Source: Stercoripulliclostridium_A sp045535235
GTDB taxonomy: Bacteria; Bacillota; Clostridia; Christensenellales; DTU072
Assembly: GCA_045535235.1 (NCBI GenBank)
Contig: JAZSLG010000068.1
Location: forward strand, 1 to 10,504
Direction of reading: 5' to 3'
DNA length: 10,504 nucleotides
The notes beneath the pieces are model-generated. The model was not told where the DNA came from. It searched no databases and worked only from the letters and a program-made list of their open reading frames with translations. The stretch's first letter is position 1; each line of letters starts with the position of its first letter. The translations under genes were made by a program, and so were the position numbers. Shown here in pieces: positions 1-5,275 of this stretch.

Positions 1-284
1 AACGACATGGCTACGATCCGACTTTGGGCATAGCTCTAGTGCTTGCACTCCTTTCTACTTTTGAAATAATCGCCCTCGATATGGTGTTTATAATTCTTGG
101 CGCGGCGCTTTTCGGCGTAATTTGGGGAATTATCACAAGAAAGGTCAAACCCGAAAAACAAGTTACCAAAGAGAGGGTTACGGGTACTGAAAATGCCATT
201 GCTGAGGATGAAGCTCCGTTAGAAGAAGATGCTAAATCCGCAGTTGAAAACGAGGAAAATACTTTGGAAGGAGGGAATGAATAA
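1..284 (+). CDS. Chromate transporter (ChrA) family protein, first subunit, C-terminal part only
   Basis: This is the 3' end of a gene that enters from the left edge. The frame is open from base 3, so the TTG at 24 should not be read as a start. About 47 visible residues are hydrophobic and form the last one or two membrane segments, ending in an aromatic/Gly-rich helix near GVIWGIIT. A hydrophilic tail of about 46 residues follows, rich in Glu and Asp. The ChrA assignment rests mainly on the next gene, a complete short-chain ChrA subunit starting inside this gene's stop codon (TAATG). Two-gene pairs of short CHR domains, each with opposite membrane orientation, are common in Bacillota and are thought to act together. 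ChrA proteins are linked to chromate efflux, but in pairs like this the true substrate is often unknown. The acidic tail is unusual for the family. The visible part alone would not identify the gene. Confidence 0.7.
   Translation, partial: RHGYDPTLGIALVLALLSTFEIIALDMVFIILGAALFGVIWGIITRKVKPEKQVTKERVTGTENAIAEDEAPLEEDAKSAVENEENTLEGGNE
267..275 (+). promoter_or_regulatory. Ribosome binding site of the second ChrA subunit
   Basis: GGAAGGAGG lies 8 bases before the ATG at 284, inside the end of the upstream gene. It is a near-perfect Shine-Dalgarno match and fixes this start. Together with the TAATG stop/start overlap it indicates coupled translation of the two subunits. Confidence 0.8.
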
Positions 285-904
285 TGCCGTTACATCTTGA
301 TTTATTCCTATCTTTCTTAAAAATTGGTTTGTTCACTATTGGTGGCGGATACGCCATGATACCGCTTATATCCGATACGGCGATTGGTAAAGGTTGGGTC
401 ACCGAGGAACTCCTTATTGACTTTATTGCAATAGCGGAGTCTACGCCCGGACCCTTTGCCGTTAACGTTGCTACGTTTATCGGTCTTGACGTTGGTGGTG
501 CGTTAGGAGTATTTTGTGCCGTAATGGGATTACTCCTTCCCAGTATCGTTATAATGTTGGTCATCTACTATTTGTCCAAAAAGATGCTTGCCAACAAGCA
601 CGTCCAAGACGCATTTACGATGATACGTCCCACCGTAACCGCACTTATTCTTGCAGCGTTTGCTTCCGTGCTTTACGCTACTACCGCTTTGGAAGGAGAG
701 GGTGGTGAAACTACTTTTAACTGGTTTGGACTCGTGTGGTTTGCCGTTTGTTTCTTCCTTACCTTCAAGCCCAAAGTTAACGCGGAAAAATATCCTAAGC
801 TAGCGCCCACGCTCACGATAATGAATAAAATAAAACTACACCCCATACTTCTTATTATTATTTCTGCGGGTGTAGGAATATTATTCTACGGATTTATACT
901 ATAA
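284..904 (+). CDS. Chromate transporter (ChrA) family protein, second subunit
   Basis: This 206-residue integral membrane protein is a complete short-chain CHR-domain subunit (usual size about 180-200). Family signatures are clear: a GGGYAM motif followed by PLI at residues 20-29, the ESTPGP motif at 52-57 followed by N61 and ATFIG, and an IRPTV segment at 114-118. Hydrophobic stretches near residues 5-25, 72-98, 113-135, 146-161 and 185-205 are consistent with a half-size transporter of five to six helices. It has a strong ribosome binding site and overlaps the stop of the preceding subunit by one base, so the two are probably made together and form a heteromeric transporter. Family members move chromate by an anion exchange-like mechanism. 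In an anaerobe the natural anion may be different, and nothing here reveals it. Confidence 0.93.
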   Translation: MPLHLDLFLSFLKIGLFTIGGGYAMIPLISDTAIGKGWVTEELLIDFIAIAESTPGPFAVNVATFIGLDVGGALGVFCAVMGLLLPSIVIMLVIYYLSKKMLANKHVQDAFTMIRPTVTALILAAFASVLYATTALEGEGGETTFNWFGLVWFAVCFFLTFKPKVNAEKYPKLAPTLTIMNKIKLHPILLIIISAGVGILFYGFIL

Positions 905-906
905 TT

Positions 907-1773
907 ATGAAAAACGTAAAGGTTTTGGACATGCGCGTCGTCCCCGGCGATAGCGCCTACTTAATATTAACTGATACTACCGCTATTTTGTACGATAGCG
1001 GTTTTGCATTTACCGGCTATGCTCTTGCGGATAAAATCAAAAATATCTTGGGAGAAAGAAAGCTGGATTATATCTTTTTAACCCATTCGCATTACGACCA
1101 CTGTCTTGGCTCGGCATACGTTAAGAATGCTTATCCCGGGGCTATTATCGTTGCAGGTCGTCATACCGCCGAGGTTTTTGCTCGCCCCCACGCTATTGCA
1201 AAAATGAGGGAGCTTGATAACGCTCACGCCAAGCATTATGGAATAGGTGAATATGAGTTTAAGGGCGAAGCTCTTTGCGTGGATTTGGTGGTAGAAGAGG
1301 GCGCGGAGATAACTTGCGGTGACTTGAAGTTTAGGGTATATGAATTTCCCGGACATACAAAATGTTCTATCGGGTTTTACGAAATTACGAATAAGCTATT
1401 GCTTTCCTCAGAGACGCTGGGCATCTATCACGGAGATGGTATACTACCCATCTGTCTAACGGGTTACGGAGATGCGCTACTTTCCATTGACAAGTTAAAG
1501 ACGTTGGATATAGATTACTTGCTTGTACCACATCTTGGACTAATTGATAGAGCAAAAACCAAACATTATTTGAGTATAGTGGAGGGGGAATTCCAAAAGG
1601 CAAAAGAACTTATTATTTCGTCACTAAAAAAAGGTATAGATAAAGAAATAATCATAGAGGAATTTGGACGCACGTTTACCGGTGGTCCCATTCACGACAT
1701 TTATCCTCCCGATGCATCTCATCTTAATTCAAGTTTAATGATAGACCTTATTAAAAAGGAGTTTGATATATAA
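907..1773 (+). CDS. Metallo-beta-lactamase fold hydrolase
   Basis: This 288-residue cytoplasmic protein has no signal peptide. The metal-binding motif HxHxDH is present as HSHYDH at residues 60-65. It is followed by H150 in FPGHT and H209 in VPHLG, the usual third and final metal-ligand histidines. Where most family members have a bridging Asp (GDT), this one reads SSETLG with E169. The strand YDSGFAF at 29-35 matches the I/VDxG strand of the fold. The last 70 or so residues form a helical tail. The start at 907 lies 2 bases after the ChrA stop (TAATTATG) with no convincing Shine-Dalgarno, suggesting reinitiation. A later ATG at 931 has AAAGG 8 bases upstream, but using it would remove part of the first beta strand. 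The gene is last in the ChrA operon and is followed by a terminator. The substrate is unknown; glyoxalase II-like thioesters, lactones and phosphodiesters all occur in the superfamily. Confidence 0.9.
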   Translation: MKNVKVLDMRVVPGDSAYLILTDTTAILYDSGFAFTGYALADKIKNILGERKLDYIFLTHSHYDHCLGSAYVKNAYPGAIIVAGRHTAEVFARPHAIAKMRELDNAHAKHYGIGEYEFKGEALCVDLVVEEGAEITCGDLKFRVYEFPGHTKCSIGFYEITNKLLLSSETLGIYHGDGILPICLTGYGDALLSIDKLKTLDIDYLLVPHLGLIDRAKTKHYLSIVEGEFQKAKELIISSLKKGIDKEIIIEEFGRTFTGGPIHDIYPPDASHLNSSLMIDLIKKEFDI

Positions 1774-1776
1774 GAA

Positions 1777-1806
1777 AAGCCCGATTAAAATCGGGCTTGT
1801 TTTTTC
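1777..1806 (+). terminator. Intrinsic terminator after the MBL-fold gene
   Basis: A perfect 9-bp stem, AAGCCCGAT (1777-1785) with ATCGGGCTT (1790-1798), has a four-base loop and is followed by GTTTTTT and a second T-run. It begins 3 bases after the stop at 1773. It sits between convergent genes. On the minus strand the stem is followed only by TTCTT, so it should end plus-strand transcripts well and minus-strand AEC transcripts less well. Confidence 0.92.
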
Positions 1807-1820
1807 GTTTTTTTACTATA

Positions 1821-2780
1821 CTAAGCCATTAGCATTATGCAAATAGGTATGGTTACACAAGAAAGTATTGTGGAAATCATAACCTCTTTTGCGGCAAGTC
1901 CGGTATCCTTGTTCGCCATGGTTACGAACATCATTGTGTTGGTAGCAATAGGCATAGCGCCAATAGCAACAAGATTTAGTCTAATAGCTGAAATATCCAT
2001 GAAGGTGGACATCAGTAGCATTACAAGAAGACCGATTATAGGGAATAGGATGAGTTTTATTCCAGCAGAGATATAGGCGCGATAGTCTAGGAATAATTCC
2101 TTCAAATTCATTTCTGCAAGTTTTATTCCAAGTAGGGTCATGGAAAGGGGACCAACGGCGTTTGCAAATTGACTAAATACGTTTGCTATGCCGGTTAGGT
2201 TAAAGCGTTGGAAGTTTACGTTAAATATGAATAGGGGAAGCGCTATTATAAAGGATATCGTAGGGGGATTTAATAACGCCTTTTTTAGGCTTATAAACTT
2301 TTTGTCACCGGTGATTGCGTAGTTGCCTACCGTCCAACCGAGAAGATTGAATATTACGCAAGAGCAAGAGGCGTAGAGTATTAGTTCGTGTCTTCCCGGG
2401 GCTAGTAGTTGTAAAAAGGGAATGCACATGTAACTAAGATTGCCAAACGCGCCACCATAACTAATGATACCTTTTGAGTCTACGTCAAGCTTCTTTATAG
2501 GATGACAAATAAGTTTACCAATATAAAGAATTGCTAGTTCCGTAACTGTGGTAAAGAGGAATATTGCAAGCATATTCCACAAAATATCCATGGTGAAGTC
2601 AGTGTTTAGGAAAGAGTTTACCGTTACGAAAGGTTGTAAAATATAAAGAAGAGTGACGGACAAAAACTTTGATGCCTCTTCCTTGTTAATCATTTTAAGT
2701 TTAGCTACTATAAAGCCCGGCACTGCCATTACGATGAGTAGCGCTACGCTTTCAAGACTGGTTAAAAATAACTCTCCCAT
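1821..2780 (-). CDS. Auxin efflux carrier (AEC) family permease
   Basis: This 319-residue protein has about ten hydrophobic helices arranged as two inverted halves, as in the AEC/Mem_trans family (bile acid:sodium symporter-like fold). Family marks include the GGAFGNLSYMCIP stretch around residues 108-120, corresponding to the conserved NxGxxGIP unpaired-helix region of the first half. Others are LLNPPTISF in the middle, PLSMTLLGIKLAEM after it, and the closing P-x-A-T-N segment in GAMPIATNTMMF. Bacterial members include malate and other organic-acid carriers, so a small carboxylate is likely but cannot be chosen from sequence. Its ATG overlaps the stop of the upstream unknown gene by one base (TAATG on the minus strand), with GGAG 10 bases ahead at 2791-2794. 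The two are therefore one translationally coupled operon. Plant auxin transport is not implied by the family name. Confidence 0.9.
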   Translation of the reverse strand: MGELFLTSLESVALLIVMAVPGFIVAKLKMINKEEASKFLSVTLLYILQPFVTVNSFLNTDFTMDILWNMLAIFLFTTVTELAILYIGKLICHPIKKLDVDSKGIISYGGAFGNLSYMCIPFLQLLAPGRHELILYASCSCVIFNLLGWTVGNYAITGDKKFISLKKALLNPPTISFIIALPLFIFNVNFQRFNLTGIANVFSQFANAVGPLSMTLLGIKLAEMNLKELFLDYRAYISAGIKLILFPIIGLLVMLLMSTFMDISAIRLNLVAIGAMPIATNTMMFVTMANKDTGLAAKEVMISTILSCVTIPICIMLMA

Positions 2781-3508
2781 TAGTCGATAACTCCATAGTT
2801 AATTAATATTGTTTCCACTTCTTTTAGTTCCCTATAAACGCTTTTGCGGTTACCTAAAGCATACTTTATTCCAAGCCAGTTTAGTTTTATAAGTAGCGGA
2901 TTTGCAAGCTCGGTAACGTACATTAAGCCTTTTACCATGGTTATAAAATCTTTGCGTTCAACGTTGGTAAATCCGTTGTCACTCATTATGCCGTCTATAA
3001 CCAGACGTAGCCAGTAATCGCTTTCTTCCTTGGCTTTGTCGTTAAAGGGTTTTTCCTCTAAGTCAACGATAGTGCTTGCAGAGTAGGTATCTTCCTCGCC
3101 CACGTAAACCGATTTGAAAGCTTCACCAAAGGGCTTTATTACTTGCTCGCAAAAAGCAAGATAACTGTCGTGGCTTGCTTCCGCGGGATAAAACTTTCTT
3201 ACGAACTCAATAATGGAAAGGTCTTTTCTATCAAACTCGAGAAGAAGTCCTACGACAAGGGCGATAACGTGGCGTTTGTTTGCGGGAAGACGAAAACTGA
3301 TTCCCTTTTCATCGTTTACTACCGCTTTTTGATACTCCTGTTTGTAGTCGGCTGTTTTGGTTGCGTCGGCAAGGACTTCCATGTAGGAATTGTCGCTTGC
3401 AAGAGTTCTCAAAAAATCCGATATAGCTTTATCAACGATAATAAGTCTACTGGAATAAAAAGCACCTATTGCATCGTTAAATTTTTGTAGATTTTGTGCG
3501 TTTGCCAT
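2780..3508 (-). CDS. Unrecognised soluble alpha-helical protein, 242 aa
   Basis: I do not recognise this protein. It is 242 residues long, with no signal peptide, no convincing membrane segment and a mostly helical pattern. A hydrophobic helix at 80-92 (VIALVVGLLLEFD) and a stretch at 205-216 (LLIKLNWLGIKY) look like buried core helices. Charged residues are spread throughout, and an acidic, probably disordered loop lies at about 136-165. No catalytic motif, metal-binding cluster or DNA-binding helix-turn-helix is visible. I place the start at 3508, where GGAAGG lies 4 bases upstream. ATGs at 3523 and 3520 in the same frame would add 5 or 4 residues but have AAAGG only 0 to 3 bases away. Its stop overlaps the start of the AEC permease, so the two are probably co-expressed. 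A regulatory or accessory role for the permease is possible but is inference only. It is transcribed divergently from the Crp/Fnr gene. Confidence 0.85.
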   Translation of the reverse strand: MANAQNLQKFNDAIGAFYSSRLIIVDKAISDFLRTLASDNSYMEVLADATKTADYKQEYQKAVVNDEKGISFRLPANKRHVIALVVGLLLEFDRKDLSIIEFVRKFYPAEASHDSYLAFCEQVIKPFGEAFKSVYVGEEDTYSASTIVDLEEKPFNDKAKEESDYWLRLVIDGIMSDNGFTNVERKDFITMVKGLMYVTELANPLLIKLNWLGIKYALGNRKSVYRELKEVETILINYGVID

Positions 3509-3538
3509 TCTACCTTCCATCATCCTTTAATTTATATA

Positions 3539-3544
3539 ATTATA
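3539..3544 (-). promoter_or_regulatory. Candidate -10 element for the unknown protein / AEC operon
   Basis: On the minus strand TATAAT reads at 3544-3539, which would start transcription near 3532 and give a leader of about 24 bases before the ATG at 3508. No good -35 hexamer lies 17 bases upstream (the best is ACTTTT), and the region is so AT-rich that a TATAAT match carries little weight. A promoter must exist somewhere in this gap because the operon begins here. This is only the best candidate. Confidence 0.35.
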
Positions 3545-3568
3545 ATAACATAAAAATAATAAAAAGTC

Positions 3569-3597
3569 TTGCAAAAGAGTTATATTCATTGTATAAT
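3569..3597 (+). promoter_or_regulatory. Sigma-A type promoter of the Crp/Fnr operon
   Basis: TTGCAA (3569-3574) and TATAAT (3592-3597) are separated by exactly 17 bases, the optimum for the housekeeping sigma factor, with an AT-rich spacer. The -10 is a perfect consensus and the -35 matches TTGACA at four of six positions. Transcription should begin around 3603-3605, leaving a leader of about 53 bases that contains the inverted repeat at 3606-3629. Confidence 0.75.
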
Positions 3598-3605
3598 AAT
3601 TTTAA

Positions 3606-3629
3606 CGTTTGTAGCCTTGGATACAAACG
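3606..3629 (+). promoter_or_regulatory. Inverted repeat at the transcription start: probable operator
   Basis: CGTTTGTA (3606-3613) is repeated in perfect inverted form as TACAAACG (3622-3629) around an 8-base centre, GCCTTGGA. The centre adds two more symmetric C/G pairs, so 20 of 24 positions obey the dyad. Within it TGT (3610-3612) and ACA (3623-3625) are 10 bases apart, as in the CRP consensus TGTGA-N6-TCACA. The dyad begins just after the predicted start site, where a bound dimer would be expected to repress. Transcribed, the same bases could also form a stem in the leader. No T-run follows on the plus strand, so it is not a terminator. Autoregulation by the adjacent regulator is inferred. 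Confidence 0.6.
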
Positions 3630-3656
3630 AAAAAAAGGCGCTCCTAGGGGGTAAAT

Positions 3657-4352
3657 ATGAATATTTTCAAACTACTAAAAAAGAATAAACTGTTCTACAA
3701 TTTTGAAGACAAGGAAATCAATAAGATTTTTGATTGCTTGCACGGACATATTAATAAGTACAGTAGAGGCAGAGTGGTTGCGGAAATAGGTCAACCCGTT
3801 GACGAAATTGGCATAATTTTGAGTGGCGCAGCTGTAAAATTCATAAAAAAACCCAGTGGTGAATTGGAAAACTGCGGTGAACTTTATGCAGGCGACATGT
3901 TTGGCGAGGTGGAAGGTTACTCAGGAGACCGTACCTTTAAGAGTTCGGTAGTAATTGCAGAGGAAGCAACCGTTCTTTATATTTCGGTAGCTACCATCGT
4001 AAAGCAATGTTCCAATAACTGCCCTTGTCATCAAAAATTGTTGGAAAACACCCTAACTTGTCTGGCCGAGCGTATCGATACCATTAATAACGACGCCAAG
4101 TATCTCAAGATTAAATCCATGCGCGGTAAGATTGCAAAATTGTTCTATGACAAGTATCTTGCCCAAGGTACGGAAACCATACACCTTGGCTTTAACCGTA
4201 ACGAAATGGCGGAGTATCTTAACGTTTCCCGTCCCTCTATGAGCAGAGAAATGATTGCTATGCGCGAGGACGGTATCATTACTTTTAGAAAGGACGAGAT
4301 AGTTATTCTTAACCTTGACGAACTCCAAAGACTTGCTAATATTGCTAGATAA
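3657..4352 (+). CDS. Crp/Fnr family transcriptional regulator with a cysteine cluster
   Basis: This 231-residue regulator has an N-terminal cyclic-nucleotide-binding-like beta roll (about 20-115), with GDMFGEVE at 79-86 matching the conserved G-x-x-F-G-E turn. A long dimerisation helix (about 125-150) and a C-terminal winged helix-turn-helix (about 150-225) follow. The HTH reads NRNEMAEYLNV then SRPSMSREM. By comparison with CRP, R192 and R197 correspond to R180 and R185, while the Glu (E181) position is P193, so the half-site should differ from TGTGA. Cysteines lie at 27, 73, 118, 122, 124 and 135. Four are bunched where the roll meets the dimer helix (C-x3-C-x-C, then C135), which could serve Fe-S, metal or thiol redox sensing. 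The classic CRP cAMP-binding arginine motif is not evident. AGGGGG at 3646-3651 precedes the ATG. It is first in a four-gene operon and lies downstream of a dyad it may bind. Confidence 0.93.
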   Translation: MNIFKLLKKNKLFYNFEDKEINKIFDCLHGHINKYSRGRVVAEIGQPVDEIGIILSGAAVKFIKKPSGELENCGELYAGDMFGEVEGYSGDRTFKSSVVIAEEATVLYISVATIVKQCSNNCPCHQKLLENTLTCLAERIDTINNDAKYLKIKSMRGKIAKLFYDKYLAQGTETIHLGFNRNEMAEYLNVSRPSMSREMIAMREDGIITFRKDEIVILNLDELQRLANIAR

Positions 4353-4354
4353 TT

Positions 4355-5272
4355 ATGCCTTGGTGGATTTATTTAATAGTTGGATTAATACTTCTTATTG
4401 CAGTCGCACTTCGAGTAGGTGCGTACTTTATTTTGAAGAAGCTTTACAAGCCTTCAAAACGTGATTACGATTTTATATTGGATTATGAAATAAAGGAAAA
4501 GGGCTTCCAAAAACGTTGGTTAGATATACCCTTTACTGCATATCGTCGTAAATCACGTTACGGCTACGAGGTTTTTGGCAGATATTACGAATGCCCGACC
4601 CCCTCCAATAAAATTATGCTTTCCATACATGGGCATAACTCCTGCGGACTATCCCAAATGAAGTATTTGGAGCTTTTCCTTGGACTAGGTTACAACGTCT
4701 TTATTCCCGACCACAAGAGGAGTGGCTTTAGCGGTGGAGATATTATAACCTTTGGTGCAACCGAAAAATACGACGTTATAGATTGGATAGATTTATTAGA
4801 AAAGGAATATCCCGGTAAGCGTTTTGCAATATTTGGCGAATCCATGGGAGGCGCAACTTCCATGATGGTAGCCGATATGGATAAGAGAGTGGAATACTTG
4901 ATGGAATACTGTGGATACGCCGATTTTGAAGGACTATTATCTAAATACATTAAGAGTAAAATGATTAGAAAGTTCCTTGAACCCATTTTTGAGAGCGTAT
5001 CCAGATTGGTTTTCAAAATTGAATTTAAGGATTTTAACGCGGGAAATTCATTGGCTAGAATTAGAAAACCCACTTTAATTATACACTCTAAAGCTGACCA
5101 GACCGTAAATTTTTATAACTGTCAAAAACTATTGGGAATAAAACCTGATGCAAAATATCATATTTTTGAGGATAGTTTGCATGCACGTTCAATGGTCAAA
5201 TATCCCGAAGTCTTTACTAAGGTTATAACGGACTTTGTCAACGATGCGGAAGAAAAAGTTGGTATGGAATAA
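4355..5272 (+). CDS. Membrane-anchored alpha/beta hydrolase, YqkD-like
   Basis: This 305-residue protein has one N-terminal membrane helix (about residues 4-28, flanked by KKLYKPSKR), giving an anchor with a probable extracytoplasmic or membrane-associated catalytic domain. The alpha/beta hydrolase triad is visible: nucleophile S163 in GESMGG (161-166), D248 in SKADQTV and H276 in DSLHARS. The oxyanion region is HGHNS at 92-96, followed by an IPDHKRSGFSGG segment at 117-128. Length, anchor and motif order resemble Bacillus subtilis YqkD, a hydrolase of unknown substrate. Similar folds include peptidases, lipases and acyl-transfer enzymes. The ATG follows the regulator's stop by 2 bases (TAATTATG) with no clear Shine-Dalgarno, so translation probably depends on reinitiation. 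The link to the downstream carrier and aminotransferase is by position only. A peptidase or amidase releasing an amino acid is one possibility. Confidence 0.88.
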   Translation: MPWWIYLIVGLILLIAVALRVGAYFILKKLYKPSKRDYDFILDYEIKEKGFQKRWLDIPFTAYRRKSRYGYEVFGRYYECPTPSNKIMLSIHGHNSCGLSQMKYLELFLGLGYNVFIPDHKRSGFSGGDIITFGATEKYDVIDWIDLLEKEYPGKRFAIFGESMGGATSMMVADMDKRVEYLMEYCGYADFEGLLSKYIKSKMIRKFLEPIFESVSRLVFKIEFKDFNAGNSLARIRKPTLIIHSKADQTVNFYNCQKLLGIKPDAKYHIFEDSLHARSMVKYPEVFTKVITDFVNDAEEKVGME

Positions 5273-5275
5273 AAT

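Noticed and set aside
24..284. A complete small protein beginning at the TTG at 24
   Set aside because: The frame is open to the left edge and the sequence reads as membrane protein from the first codon, with no ribosome binding site before the TTG. It is the end of a longer gene.
232..564. Antisense reading frame of 110 codons opposite the ChrA gene
   Set aside because: It has no ribosome binding site or recognisable motif and lies entirely over a well-supported gene on the other strand. The other antisense frames, including those over the ABC gene, were dismissed for the same reason.
3508..3523. Start of the unknown protein at the ATGs at 3523 or 3520
   Set aside because: AAAGG is too close to these codons, while GGAAGG is spaced to serve the ATG at 3508. 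The choice changes only 4-5 residues.
3569..3574. Palindromic TTGCAA acting as a shared -35 for both divergent promoters
   Set aside because: On the minus strand the TATAAT is 24 bases away, far outside the usual 16-18. The nearest correctly spaced hexamer, TATGTT, is weak.
3606..3640. Inverted repeat as an intrinsic terminator or attenuator
   Set aside because: The stem is AT-rich and is followed by A residues rather than T residues on the plus strand. On the minus strand the flank is mixed A and T with no clean T-run.
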